A stretch of DNA of 64,000 nucleotides from Streptomyces echinatus (GTDB lineage Bacteria; Actinomycetota; Actinomycetes; Streptomycetales; Streptomycetaceae). How positions within the stretch are numbered: position 1 is the first letter of the stretch; each line of letters starts with the position of its first letter. Below the pieces are notes generated by a model. It was given only the letters and a program-made list of their open reading frames with translations. It was not told where the DNA came from and ran no database searches. Below are positions 1 through 8,478 of this stretch, one piece after another. A program made the position numbers and the translations under genes. The DNA lies in NCBI RefSeq assembly GCF_014203595.1, contig NZ_JACHJK010000006.1, forward strand, positions 310,001 through 374,000. Reading direction: 5' to 3'.

Positions 1-30
1 GGCCTCACCGCCCCGGTCCGGCGTCGTGGG

Positions 31-408
31 TCACTGCTGCGTCTGGCCCTCCTGGGCGGCGATGCTCTTGCGCACCTCGTCCATGTCCAGCTTGCGGGCC
101 TGCCCGATGAGGTCCTCCAGGGCCGGCGCCGGCAGGGCGCCCGGCTGGGCGTAGACCGCGACCTGGTCACGGACGATCATCAGCGTCGGGATCGACGAGA
201 TACCGAAGGCCGCGGCCAGCTCCGGCTGCGCCTCCGTGTCGACCTTGCCGAACACCAGGTCCGGGTTCTCCTCGGCGGCCTTCTCATACACGGGGGCGAA
301 CTGCCGGCACGGTCCGCACCAGGACGCCCAGAAGTCGATGAGAACGAACTCGTTCTCGGAGACCAACTGGTCGAAGTTCTCCTTGGTCAGCTCCACGGTG
401 CTGCTCAT
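31..408 (-). CDS. trxA: Thioredoxin
   Basis: Small cytoplasmic dithiol-disulfide oxidoreductase of 125 aa. The active site WCGPC lies near residues 30-34, preceded by the usual FWA strand, and the cis-proline segment SIPTL follows near residue 76, so the thioredoxin fold is complete. I start it at the ATG at 408, which gives MSSTVELT; the open frame runs further upstream but that part is Pro/Arg-rich and unlike the family. It is divergent from a flavin disulfide reductase gene about 140 bp away. That reductase is of the lipoamide dehydrogenase type rather than TrxB, so the two need not be redox partners. It could be one of several thioredoxins in the genome. Confidence 0.93.
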   Translation of the reverse strand: MSSTVELTKENFDQLVSENEFVLIDFWASWCGPCRQFAPVYEKAAEENPDLVFGKVDTEAQPELAAAFGISSIPTLMIVRDQVAVYAQPGALPAPALEDLIGQARKLDMDEVRKSIAAQEGQTQQ

Positions 409-548
409 GGCGTGATTCCCTCTTCCTGGTGTGGGGTGTGCCGACGGCGGAAACACGGCCGCCGGGCCGCCTATTCCACCCGTGCACGCCTGTGTGCCGC
501 GCGCGTACCCATGTGGCCAGGGCGCACACCACCCACCAGACTGACCCC

Positions 549-1979
549 ATGACGGAAACGGAATCCATCGCGTACGACGTCGTGGTGATCGGGGGCGGGC
601 CGGTGGGGGAGAACGTCGCCGACCGCACCCGCGCGGCCGGCCTGACCACCGCGGTCGTGGAGAGCGAACTGCTCGGCGGCGAGTGCTCGTACTGGGCCTG
701 CATGCCCAGCAAGGCCCTGCTCCGGCCGGTGATCGCCCAGGCCGACGCCCGACGCCTGCCCGGCCTCACCCGGGCCGTCCAGGGCCCGCTCGACACCCCG
801 GCCGTGCTGGCCCGCAGGGACGACTTCACCTCCCACTGGAAGGACGACGGCCAGGTCGCCTGGCTGGAGGGCACCGGCGCCGACCTGTACCGCGGTGCCG
901 GACGCCTGGCGGGCCCCCGCACCGTCACCGTCACCGGTCCCGACGGCACGGTCACCAACCTCACCGCCCGGCACGCCGTCGCCGTCTCCACCGGCACCCG
1001 CGCCCTGCTGCCCGACCTGCCCGGACTCGCCGAGGTGAAGCCCTGGACCAGCCGCGAGGCGACGAGCGCCGAGACCGCCCCCGGCCGGCTGATCGTCGTC
1101 GGCGGCGGTGTCGTCGCCACCGAGATGGCCACCGCCTGGCAGGCCCTCGGCTCCCGGGTCACCCTGCTGGTCCGCGGCAAGGGCCTGCTGAACCGCATGG
1201 AGCCGTTCGCGGGGGAGCTGGTCGCCGAGGCCATGGCCGAAGCCGGCGTCGACATCCGGACCGGCACCTCCGTGGAGTCCGTGACCCGCGAGAACGGCAC
1301 GGTCGTGGCCGTCACCTCCGCCGGCGACCGCATCGAGGCGGACGAGATCCTCTTCGCCACCGGCCGCGTCCCGCACACCGACGACCTCGGCCTGGAGACC
1401 GTCGGCCTGGAACCCGGCTCCTGGCTGGACGTCGACGACAGCCTCCGCGTCAACGGCACCGACTGGCTGTACGCGGTCGGCGACGTCAACCACCGGGCCC
1501 TCCTCACCCATCAGGGCAAGTACCAGGCCCGCATCGCGGGAGCCGCCATCGCCGCCCGCGCCGCCGGCAGCCCCCTCCTGGACGAACCCTGGGGCGCCCA
1601 CGCCGCCACCGCCGACCACGACGCCGTGCCCCAGGTCGTCTTCACCGACCCGGAGGCCGCCGCGGTCGGACTCTCCCTCGCCGAGGCAGAGCAGGCCGGC
1701 CACCGCGTCCGCGCCGTGGACGTCGAGTTCTCCTCCGTCGCCGGGGCCGGTCTGTACGGCGACGGCTACAAGGGCCGCGCCCGTATGGTCGTGGACCTGG
1801 AGGACGAGATCCTGCGCGGGGTCACTTTCGTCGGCCCCGGCGTCGGCGAACTCATCCACTCGGCCACCGTCGCGGTCGCCGTCCGCGTCCCCGTCAGCCG
1901 GCTGTGGCACGCCGTACCGTCGTACCCGACCCTCAGCGAGGTGTGGCTGCGGCTGCTGGAGGCCTACCGGGACAACTGA
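549..1979 (+). CDS. Pyridine nucleotide-disulfide oxidoreductase (class I flavoprotein)
   Basis: 476-aa FAD/NAD(P)H enzyme of the dihydrolipoamide dehydrogenase/mercuric reductase family. The FAD dinucleotide motif GGGPVGENV is at residues 15-23 and the redox-active pair is C46-C51 in GGECSYWAC, the CX4C spacing of class I enzymes. A second GGGVVATE nucleotide motif sits mid-protein, the second FAD motif YAVGDVN follows, and the C-terminal dimerisation domain is present. The usual C-terminal HAHPTLSE-type catalytic signature reads HAVPSYPTLSE, so the first His is kept but shifted. The substrate is not evident: mycothione, lipoamide or a small disulfide are all possible. The ATG at 549 is chosen because the FAD motif follows directly. 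Confidence 0.85.
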   Translation: MTETESIAYDVVVIGGGPVGENVADRTRAAGLTTAVVESELLGGECSYWACMPSKALLRPVIAQADARRLPGLTRAVQGPLDTPAVLARRDDFTSHWKDDGQVAWLEGTGADLYRGAGRLAGPRTVTVTGPDGTVTNLTARHAVAVSTGTRALLPDLPGLAEVKPWTSREATSAETAPGRLIVVGGGVVATEMATAWQALGSRVTLLVRGKGLLNRMEPFAGELVAEAMAEAGVDIRTGTSVESVTRENGTVVAVTSAGDRIEADEILFATGRVPHTDDLGLETVGLEPGSWLDVDDSLRVNGTDWLYAVGDVNHRALLTHQGKYQARIAGAAIAARAAGSPLLDEPWGAHAATADHDAVPQVVFTDPEAAAVGLSLAEAEQAGHRVRAVDVEFSSVAGAGLYGDGYKGRARMVVDLEDEILRGVTFVGPGVGELIHSATVAVAVRVPVSRLWHAVPSYPTLSEVWLRLLEAYRDN

Positions 1980-1987
1980 GCTCCCGT

Positions 1988-2632
1988 CTACGGCAGTTCG
2001 AAGCCGAGGGCCGCGGCCGCCGCCTCCGGGGCCGGCTGGGCCCACAGGGCCGCCACCGCCTCGTTGGTCGACAGCGAGCGCAGCTCCGCCCGGTCCAGGT
2101 ACAGCGTGCCGTCGAGGTGGTCCGTCTCGTGCTGCACGATCCGTGCGGGCCAGCCGGTGAACACCTCGTCCAGCGGGCGGCCGTGCTCGTCCTCGCCGCG
2201 CAGCCGCACCTCGGCGTGCCGGGCCACCACCGCCTGCCAGCCCGGCACGCTCAGGCAGCCCTCGAAAAAGGCGGCCCGGGCGGTGCCGGCCGGCTCGTAC
2301 ACCGGGTTGACCAGCACCCGGAACGGCTGCGGGACACGGCCCCGGGCCACCGCCACCTCCTCCGGCACCGGCGCCGGGTCCTCGATGACCGCGATCCTGA
2401 GCGGCACCCCGACCTGCGGCGCGGCGAGGCCGACCCCGGGGGCCGCGTGCATGGTGGTGCGCAGTGCCTCGACGAACCGGGCCAGCAGCGCGGCGCCGAG
2501 CTGGCCGTCGTACGGCTCGGTGCCGCGCCGCAGCACGGGCCGGCCGGCCGCGACGATGGGCAAGGGGCCGCCGGCGGCGAGGAGTTCCTCGACCCGCTCG
2601 GCGAGCGGTGTGTCATCACGGGGAGGTGCCAT
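1988..2632 (-). CDS. def: Peptide deformylase
   Basis: 214-aa metalloenzyme that removes the formyl group from the N-terminal methionine of nascent proteins. All three family motifs are present: GVGLAAPQVG (motif 1), EGCLSVPG (motif 2, with the metal-binding Cys) and QHETDHLDG (motif 3, HEXXH-type with two His ligands and the catalytic Glu). The ATG at 2632 is the only good start; about 40 N-terminal residues precede the catalytic core, longer than E. coli Def but common in Streptomyces paralogs. Its 3' end faces the reductase gene 8 bp away. It is probably one of several deformylase genes, since no fmt gene is adjacent. Confidence 0.93.
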   Translation of the reverse strand: MAPPRDDTPLAERVEELLAAGGPLPIVAAGRPVLRRGTEPYDGQLGAALLARFVEALRTTMHAAPGVGLAAPQVGVPLRIAVIEDPAPVPEEVAVARGRVPQPFRVLVNPVYEPAGTARAAFFEGCLSVPGWQAVVARHAEVRLRGEDEHGRPLDEVFTGWPARIVQHETDHLDGTLYLDRAELRSLSTNEAVAALWAQPAPEAAAAALGFELP

Positions 2633-2905
2633 CGCGTCAGCATGCCACGCCCACCGGCCGCCCCCGGCGGTACAGCTCACCAACACCCCGGGGTAACCGG
2701 CCCCCTTCGCCGTCCGGCCACCTGCCCGGGACCGACCGCGCCCCCGCGGCCCCTTCCCGGCGGACCACAGTCGGCCGACGGCCGGTTCGCCGCGGAACCG
2801 GCCGGTGTCGTACCGGCCCGGGCGGCGGGGCCGCGGGAGTGGCGTGGGTGTGAAGTAGCGTGGAACGGCGGGTGAGCGAGCGCGGGACGACGGGGGGAGC
2901 CGGGG

Positions 2906-3304
2906 ATGGCACGGGACGGCGGCCGGGCCCGGCGGCGCGGCCGGGGCGAGCTGGAGGGGCAGGTGCTCGGCGCGCTGCGCGAGGCGGAGGGGCCGGTCAC
3001 CGCGGGCTGGGTGCGGGAGCGCCTCGGCGGCGACCTCGCCTACACCACCGTCGTCACCATCCTGACCCGGCTGCTCGCCAAGGGCGTCGTCTCCCGCGAG
3101 CGGCGGGGCCGGTCCTTCCGGTGGACGCCCACGGCCGACGTGGCCCGGCTCGCCGCCCTGCGCATGCGCCGCCTGCTGGACGCGGAACGGGACCGCGAGT
3201 CGGTCCTGGCCAGCTTCGTCACCGCGCTTCCGCCCGGTGACGAGCAGGTGCTCCGGGCCCTGCTCGCCATCCCGCACACGGACCCCGGCGCCACGGAACG
3301 CTGA
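2906..3304 (+). CDS. BlaI/MecI/CopY-family transcriptional repressor
   Basis: 132-aa winged-helix protein. Residues about 15-85 give the BlaI/MecI fold: the recognition region TTVVTILTRLLAKGVV is followed by the wing RRGRSFRW, and the C-terminal helices form the dimerisation part. Family members repress beta-lactamase, respiratory or copper genes and are often released by an M56 peptidase (BlaR1). No M56 gene lies in the window, so the trigger is unknown. The start ATG at 2906 follows a purine-rich stretch of G and A residues. It is a single-gene unit ending at a strong hairpin. Confidence 0.85.
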   Translation: MARDGGRARRRGRGELEGQVLGALREAEGPVTAGWVRERLGGDLAYTTVVTILTRLLAKGVVSRERRGRSFRWTPTADVARLAALRMRRLLDAERDRESVLASFVTALPPGDEQVLRALLAIPHTDPGATER

Positions 3305-3541
3305 CCGCCCGTCACCACCGCCGCCACCACCGCCGTCACCTCGCCCCGCAGTCGGCCGCCCAGGCCAAGCCCCTCTCCGCATCCGCCGCGCGCGGCGGCC
3401 CTGTCGTCGCCCGGCCCCGCCGGGCGCCGCCACCGGGGGCGCTGGTGTCCGCGATGCCGTCGGCGCACTCGGCCGTCGTTCCGATCCTGATCGGGGACGG
3501 GCCTGCGCGGCCCCCCGCGACCGCGAGGGACGCATGCGAGG

Positions 3542-3571
3542 GGCCCGGCCCCCCGTACGGGGGACCGGGCC
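3542..3571. terminator. Bidirectional hairpin terminator
   Basis: A near-perfect inverted repeat: GGCCCGG-CCCCCCG and its partner CGGGGG-ACCGGGCC flank a short GTA-centred loop. It sits between the convergent BlaI-type and TPR genes, so it can stop transcription from both sides. No U-tract is present, as is usual for Streptomyces. Confidence 0.6.
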
Positions 3572-3584
3572 GGAAACGTACGGT

Positions 3585-3944
3585 TCACTCCTCGGGGAAG
3601 TCACCCGCGAGCGCCGAGGCGATCCGCAGGTGCCGCTCCGCCTCCTCGTGCCGGGCCTGCCGCTGGAGCGTACGGCCCAGCATCAGCCGGGCGTAGTGCT
3701 CCACCGGGTCCCGCTCCACGATGGTCCGCAGCTCGGCCTCGGCGCGGCGCAGCTGGGCCGAGTGGTAGTAGGCGCGGGCCAGCAGCAGCCGGGGCCCGGT
3801 CTGCTCCGGCACCTCCTGGACCAGCCCGTCCAGCACCCGCGCCGCGCCCGCGTAGTCCTTCGCGTCGAAGAACAGCCGCGCGCGCTCCCAGCGCTCGGCG
3901 GCGGTGCCGTGCTCGTAGTACGTGGTCTCCTGTCGCGTCTCCAC
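3585..3944 (-). CDS. Tetratricopeptide repeat protein
   Basis: 119-aa soluble protein with about two and a half TPR units spanning residues 15-110, for example AERWERARLFFDAKDYAGAA, then an ARAYYHSAQLRRAEAEL unit and a RTLQRQARHEEAERHL unit. Such repeats form helical hairpins for protein binding, and no catalytic domain is attached. The ATG at 3944 is preceded by GGAGGTCACG, a good ribosome binding site. The gene lies just downstream of, and on the same strand as, a MarR-type regulator. The function cannot be told from sequence; similar short TPR proteins are common single-copy hypotheticals in Streptomyces. Confidence 0.82.
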   Translation of the reverse strand: METRQETTYYEHGTAAERWERARLFFDAKDYAGAARVLDGLVQEVPEQTGPRLLLARAYYHSAQLRRAEAELRTIVERDPVEHYARLMLGRTLQRQARHEEAERHLRIASALAGDFPEE

Positions 3945-3994
3945 TCGTGACCTCCTTCGGACGCCACAACGGAACGCAGTGGTTCAATATTCCA

Positions 3995-4483
3995 CTACTT
4001 GAGCGGGGCGGGGTCGTCGGTGGTGCCGAACGGGTCGAGCGGCGCGTCGAGCAGGGCAGTCAGCTCCCGGGTGAACTCCTGGGCGCGCGGGCTGTCGGGG
4101 CCGCCGAGAGGGGCCAGCAGCTGGCGCAGCAGCCCCTGGACGACGTCGATCGCCTTCCGGGTGGTCTCAAGGCCCCGCTCGGTGAGGGCGAGCTGGACCG
4201 CGCGCGGGTCGGCCGGGTCCCGGGTGCGTTCGAGCAGGCCGGCCGACTCCAGGGCGCGGGCCAGCTTGGAGACGTACAGGGCCTCCAGGCCGGTGTGGTC
4301 GGCGAGACGGCGCTGGCTGGGGCGCAGCCCGGAGCGCTGCATGCCGTACAGCGACCCCAGCAGTGAGTACTGCGCGTGGGTCAGCCCGAGCGGAGCCACC
4401 GCACGGTCCACCGCGACCCGCCACTTCGTCGACAGCCGCCACACCAGGAAGCCGGGCGTGGCGCCTTCGGAGAGGTTGCTCAT
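3995..4483 (-). CDS. MarR-family transcriptional regulator
   Basis: 162-aa winged-helix regulator. The recognition helix segment GLRPSQRRLADHTGLEALYVSKLARAL lies near residues 52-80 and is followed by the conserved wing RTRDPADPRAVQLALTERG. The N-terminal helix carries RLSTKWRVAVDRAV, typical of the dimerisation part. MarR proteins usually repress nearby genes and lose DNA binding on sensing phenolic or oxidant ligands. A short dyad lies just upstream of its own start (4497-4515), which suggests autoregulation. The neighbour upstream is the CtaG-like gene on the same strand. Targets other than itself are not evident. Confidence 0.88.
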   Translation of the reverse strand: MSNLSEGATPGFLVWRLSTKWRVAVDRAVAPLGLTHAQYSLLGSLYGMQRSGLRPSQRRLADHTGLEALYVSKLARALESAGLLERTRDPADPRAVQLALTERGLETTRKAIDVVQGLLRQLLAPLGGPDSPRAQEFTRELTALLDAPLDPFGTTDDPAPLK

Positions 4484-4496
4484 GGCGAATACGGTA

Positions 4497-4515
4497 CATG
4501 GGTATTGTGTCCATG
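4497..4515. promoter_or_regulatory. Candidate operator of the MarR-type gene
   Basis: CATGG and CCATG arms separated by 9 bp lie 13 bp upstream of the MarR-type start codon in a locally AT-rich spot. The size suits an autorepressor site. The evidence is only the dyad and its position. Confidence 0.4.
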
Positions 4516-4557
4516 GCTGCTATCGGCGCCGTCCGCCCGCCGGCCCGCCCGGCAGAA

Positions 4558-5376
4558 CTACCGGGCCGGCAGCGCGGCCGGTGCCGCCGGCCCGCGGCGC
4601 ACGGGACGCCAGGTGGCCACGAGCGCTGCCGCCAGGAGCAGTTCGGCGATGTCACCGCCGTAGTACATGATCTCCGCGCCGCCCCGCACCTCGGTGACGG
4701 GAGCGCGGATGTCCACCCAGAATCCGCCGTACATCAGCTGCGCGGTGACCGCGTGCACCGCGATGGCACAGCCCAGACAGACCAGCCGGGCGGGCACGCC
4801 GGGCCGGCCGGGGGCCGGGTCGGGCCCCGCGACGGAGTGCGCGAACAGGCACCCCGACAGCAGGAAGTGCGCATGCAGCAGCCAGTGTGCGGCCGGACGG
4901 TCCATGGCGCTCTCGTAGAGCGGCGTGAAATACAGGACCGGCAGGCTGCCGGCCGACAGCGCCAGGGCGACGGCCGGGTGCGCGAGCAGACGCGCCGGGC
5001 GGCTGTGCAGCAGGCCGGTGAGCCGGCGGGCGCGGGCCGCGGGGAGGGTGCGCAGCAGGAGGGTGACCGGGGCGCCGAGCACGAGGGCGAGCGGCGCGTA
5101 CATCCCGATGAGCATGTGCTGGGCCATGTGACCGCGGAAGTCGTGGTGCGCGAAGGGCGCTACGGGGGGCAGCAGCGCCGCCGCCAGCAGGGCGACGCCT
5201 CCGCAGAAGGCGACGGTCCGCCGGCGGTGCCAGGGCCGCGCCGGATTGCGGCGGCGTGCCGCGCGCGCCAGCAGCAGATAGCCGCCTGTGCACACCAGCA
5301 GCGCAAGGACCGGCAGCAGCACCTCCGCCACGCCGCCGCCCTGCTGATGGGGGAGGTGGGACATGTGGTGGTCCAT
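4558..5376 (-). CDS. CtaG-like cytochrome c oxidase assembly/copper membrane protein
   Basis: 272-aa polytopic membrane protein of the caa3_CtaG family (Bacillus CtaG-like, DUF1404), linked to assembly of the copper centre of caa3-type oxidases. About seven hydrophobic segments are visible. Conserved His-rich motifs are FAHHDFRGHMAQHMLIG near residues 80-95 and HWLLHAHFLLSG near 165-175, plausible metal ligands, and the C-terminal part contains MYYGGDIAEL. The N-terminus starts with MDHHMSH, also rich in potential copper ligands. The stop codon of the upstream DUF2243 gene overlaps this ATG by one base, so the two are almost surely one transcript and translationally coupled. Confidence 0.85.
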   Translation of the reverse strand: MDHHMSHLPHQQGGGVAEVLLPVLALLVCTGGYLLLARAARRRNPARPWHRRRTVAFCGGVALLAAALLPPVAPFAHHDFRGHMAQHMLIGMYAPLALVLGAPVTLLLRTLPAARARRLTGLLHSRPARLLAHPAVALALSAGSLPVLYFTPLYESAMDRPAAHWLLHAHFLLSGCLFAHSVAGPDPAPGRPGVPARLVCLGCAIAVHAVTAQLMYGGFWVDIRAPVTEVRGGAEIMYYGGDIAELLLAAALVATWRPVRRGPAAPAALPAR

Positions 5377-5936
5377 CAGCCGGCGTGTCCGTCGCGTCCG
5401 GCGTCGGAGGGGGCCGGGGCGCGGACGCGTCCGCCGCGCTGCAGCAGCCACCCGCCGGCCAGCAGCAGCGCGCCGAGGGCGAGGAAGCCGAGGTCCCACC
5501 ACACCTGGTACGGCCCGCCGTGCACATGGTGGATGCCCAGGACGTGATGGTCCAGGACGCCCTCCACGAGGTTGAACAGGCCCCAGCCGGCCAGGATCCA
5601 CCCCCACAGCACCCGTGAGGCCCAGACCCGGCGCCGGTCCGTGGTCACCCGGGCGTACAGGACGGCGAGGCCGGTGAGGACGGCCAGCCAGCAGACGGTG
5701 TGGAACACGCCGTCCCACACGGTGTTCATCCGCAGCCCGGAGACGCTGTGCGGATCGTAGTACTTCAGCCCGATGTGGTCGTGGTTCGTGCTGGTGAGCA
5801 TGTGGTGCCACTGCAGGAGCTGGTGCAGGAGGATCCCGTCGGCGAAGCCCCCGAGTCCCACGCCCAGAAGGATTCCGGGCAGTTGCAGACTGGCGGGCGC
5901 CGTGTCGGCCCTGAAGTCTCGTACGGTGGTTGCCAT
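5376..5936 (-). CDS. DUF2243 membrane protein
   Basis: 186-aa membrane protein of the DUF2243 family with about four hydrophobic helices. It keeps the family signature of many histidines beside the membrane: LHQLLQWHHMLTST near residues 38-50 and VEGVLDHHVLGIHHVH near 125-140. DUF2243 genes regularly sit next to CtaG-like genes, as here, with a TGATG overlap at the downstream end. The histidines suggest metal or haem handling in respiratory chain assembly, but the biochemical role is not established. The start ATG at 5936 follows GAGGAGCG. Confidence 0.85.
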   Translation of the reverse strand: MATTVRDFRADTAPASLQLPGILLGVGLGGFADGILLHQLLQWHHMLTSTNHDHIGLKYYDPHSVSGLRMNTVWDGVFHTVCWLAVLTGLAVLYARVTTDRRRVWASRVLWGWILAGWGLFNLVEGVLDHHVLGIHHVHGGPYQVWWDLGFLALGALLLAGGWLLQRGGRVRAPAPSDAGRDGHAG

Positions 5937-6190
5937 CGCTCCTCGTCTCGGTCGTTTCCCGGATCGATCGGTTCCGGCTGCGGTTGCCCTCCCGAGAGCT
6001 ATCAGTTGTCCGGCTCCACCGCTGCGGCACGCTCGGCCATCTGTACGGGGCGGTACGGACCCGCCCGGCGTGTGGACCCGCCCCTCTTGCCAGGCAAACG
6101 GATGAAAAACCATAACTTGTTGGGTTTCGCATGCGTTTTGCCGAACGCGGGTGAGTGCCCGCGACCGTGTCTGGAAGGGCAGGGAACCCC

Positions 6191-6913
6191 ATGAAACGGG
6201 CTACCCGAAACAGTGTGATCGCCATTGCCGTCGCCTCTGGTGCGATGGCCGTCGCGGCGCCGGTGTACGCCGACTCCGCCGCCGAAGGTTCCGCGAGCGG
6301 ATCGCCCGGGCTGATCTCCGGCAACGACATCCAGTTGCCGGTGCATCTCCCGGTGAGCGTGTGCGGGAACACCGTGAACGTGGTCGGTCTGCTCAACCCC
6401 GCGGCGGGCAACCGCTGCGCCAATACGGACGGCGACAGCGGGAAGGCCGCCGCCAAGGAGGGGGCCACGGCTTCGGGTGGGGCCAAGGCGGTGGGCGCCG
6501 CACAGGGCTCACCGGGCGTCGTCTCCGGCAACGGCATCCAGCTCCCGGTCGATCTGCCCGTCAACGTCAGCGGCAACTCCGTCAACGTGGTGGGCGCGCT
6601 CAACCCCGTCTTCGGCAACCAGTCCGTGAACACCTCGGACGACCACCCCGAGGCGCCCAAGACGCCCTCGCCGGAACCGACCACGCCGCAACCGCCCACG
6701 CGGGTCACGCCACCGGTCCGCCACCTCCCGCCCGCGACGCACCCGGCGCCCAAGCCGTCCCCCGTCGTCGTCCGGCAGCGGACGACCGGCGCACTGGCCA
6801 GCACCGGAGCGGACAACACCTGGGCGGCGGCCGCCGCGAGCATGGCCTCGCTGATGGGCGGAGCGGTGCTGTACCGCCGCTTCCGCTCACGGCCGGCCGG
6901 CCGGCAGGGCTGA
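6191..6913 (+). CDS. Long chaplin with two chaplin domains and LAXTG sorting signal
   Basis: 240-aa secreted, cell-wall anchored surface protein of the ChpA/B/C class; chaplins coat aerial hyphae and spores with amyloid-like rodlet films. A signal peptide ends near residue 28 (YADSA). Chaplin domain 1 is about residues 38-80 and holds C58 and C76; domain 2 is about 107-148 and has Ser in place of both cysteines. A Pro/Thr-rich wall-spanning linker follows, then LASTG (about 205-209), a hydrophobic segment and a basic tail, which is a sortase E-type signal. The ATG at 6191 follows GGCAGGGAACCCC. An AT-rich stretch at 6100-6140 is the likely promoter region. Two-domain form and sorting signal make the call secure. 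Confidence 0.95.
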   Translation: MKRATRNSVIAIAVASGAMAVAAPVYADSAAEGSASGSPGLISGNDIQLPVHLPVSVCGNTVNVVGLLNPAAGNRCANTDGDSGKAAAKEGATASGGAKAVGAAQGSPGVVSGNGIQLPVDLPVNVSGNSVNVVGALNPVFGNQSVNTSDDHPEAPKTPSPEPTTPQPPTRVTPPVRHLPPATHPAPKPSPVVVRQRTTGALASTGADNTWAAAAASMASLMGGAVLYRRFRSRPAGRQG

Positions 6914-6931
6914 TCCGCGACACCGCACGGC

Positions 6932-6968
6932 CCGGCCGGCCCGGTCCCGACGAGGGACCGCCGGCCGG
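6932..6968. terminator. Hairpin terminator after the chaplin gene
   Basis: CCGGCCGG and GGTCCC pair with GGGACC and CCGGCCGG across a five-base loop (one unpaired base in each arm region). It lies just after the chaplin stop and before the convergent membrane-protein gene. Confidence 0.6.
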
Positions 6969-7027
6969 ACCGCGCGGGGCGACTCGGCCGGGAGCGCGCG
7001 GCATGACGCGGCCGGGAACGCCTGGGC

Positions 7028-8365
7028 TCACCACCCGGTGATCAGCAGATGGTTCAGCGCCAGGGCGAGCACCGTCTGCGCGGTGAGCCAGACGCGCGGC
7101 CGGGGCAGCAGCGCGCAGGCCGGGAGCAGCCACATCGCGAACGGCAGCCAGATGCGCTCCGTCTCGGCCTTGCTCATCCCGGACAGGTCGGCGGCCAGCA
7201 GCGCCAGCAGCGCCGCCGCCACCAGCAGAGCGAGCCGGACCTCGGCGCGGGGAGCCGTCCGGCGGCGGGCCGGCACGGCGCCGGCCCGCCGCAGCCCCGC
7301 CACCGTGGCCACACCGGTGAGCAGCACCGAGCAGGCCAGATTGGCCCACACCCAGTAGCCGTACGGGCGGACGCCGCCCACGCCCTCGTAGTAACGCGTG
7401 ACCAGCAGCCGGTACCCCTCCCACCAGTCGAACCCGGAGAGCGTGAACGCCACCGGGACGACCGCCGCCCCGGCCAGGAACAGCACCGGCAGCAGCACCG
7501 GACGCTCCCGCACCCGGCGCCGCCCCAGCACCAGCACCGCCACGCCGATCAGCGCGAAGAGCGTGAGGCCGTACGAGAGATAGCAGGTCAGGCCGAACAG
7601 CAGCCCGCTGCCCGCCGCCCAGGCCACGGACCGCCCGGTGACCGCGAGGGCCAGCAGCGCCACGGACCAGGCGGCGACCGCCGCGAAGTACCCGTCGGCC
7701 GAGGCCCCCACCCAGACGGCGGCCGGGGCCGCCACCAGGAACGGCGCCGCCCGCCGGGCCAGCCGCTCGTCGGCCAGGGCCCGTACCGCCACCAGCACCG
7801 CCACACAGGCGGTCGCGCCCACGGTGATGCACCAGGCGCCGGCCCAGCCGCCGCCGCGCAGGCCGATCCGGTCCAGGAGGACGAAGGTGAGGGTGGCCGC
7901 CGGCGGGTGCCCGGCGATGTGCGCGGGCCAGGGCGCGGGGGCGCCGCTGACGATGTGATGGGTGAAGTCGCGCAGGGTGGCCGGGATGTCGTGGAAGCGG
8001 CCGATGACCGTGAGGTACTCGTTGCGGGTGGTCAGCCGGCCCGCCACACCCCGCCGCCAGCCGTCGACCAGCGCCAGCGACCAGGTCCACGCCAGCGCCG
8101 TCGCCCAGGCCGTCAGGAGCAGCCCCCGCCACGGCAGCCGCGCGGCGACGGACGGCCCGTAGGCCACCACGGCCACCGCCACCAGCACCGCGGCCGGCGT
8201 GCCCGGGCCCAGGTGCGGGTCCCAGACCGCGAACAGCGGCGGCCAGCGGACGAACAGGGTGCGACGGGTGTCCTGGATGTGCCGGCCGACCAGCACGGCG
8301 GCGAGGACGAGCAGGACGGCCGCCGAGGCGGCACTGAGATCGGCATATCGGCTACGGGGGGTCAC
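7028..8365 (-). CDS. Polytopic membrane protein, GT-C glycosyltransferase-like
   Basis: 445-aa integral membrane protein with roughly ten to twelve hydrophobic helices. An extracytoplasmic loop after the second helices carries conserved charged and aromatic residues (TRNEYL, then FHDIP near 115-130, and HIAGHPP near 150), the layout of GT-C enzymes that use lipid-linked sugars such as polyprenyl-phosphate mannose. A WWEGY and YYEGVGG loop lies after the central helices, and SKAETERIWLPF near residue 405 is a typical late-loop motif of actinobacterial mannosyltransferase-like proteins. No donor or acceptor can be named. It is convergent with the chaplin gene and divergent from the molybdopterin enzyme gene. 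Moderate confidence for the fold class only. Confidence 0.7.
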   Translation of the reverse strand: MTPRSRYADLSAASAAVLLVLAAVLVGRHIQDTRRTLFVRWPPLFAVWDPHLGPGTPAAVLVAVAVVAYGPSVAARLPWRGLLLTAWATALAWTWSLALVDGWRRGVAGRLTTRNEYLTVIGRFHDIPATLRDFTHHIVSGAPAPWPAHIAGHPPAATLTFVLLDRIGLRGGGWAGAWCITVGATACVAVLVAVRALADERLARRAAPFLVAAPAAVWVGASADGYFAAVAAWSVALLALAVTGRSVAWAAGSGLLFGLTCYLSYGLTLFALIGVAVLVLGRRRVRERPVLLPVLFLAGAAVVPVAFTLSGFDWWEGYRLLVTRYYEGVGGVRPYGYWVWANLACSVLLTGVATVAGLRRAGAVPARRRTAPRAEVRLALLVAAALLALLAADLSGMSKAETERIWLPFAMWLLPACALLPRPRVWLTAQTVLALALNHLLITGW

Positions 8366-8478
8366 ACCGGAACGCTAGGGCGCCGACCGGACCGACGAGT
8401 GCACCGACGGCCTGACGTCAGACTTTCGTCACGGGTCGCGCATCCCTTCCGGGGGCACTCCCGGCCTACCGTCTGATC

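Noticed and set aside
4558..5936. Part of the copper island
   Set aside because: CtaG-like and DUF2243 proteins have a copper theme but lie 14 kb from copA with unrelated genes between; no shared regulatory box was seen.
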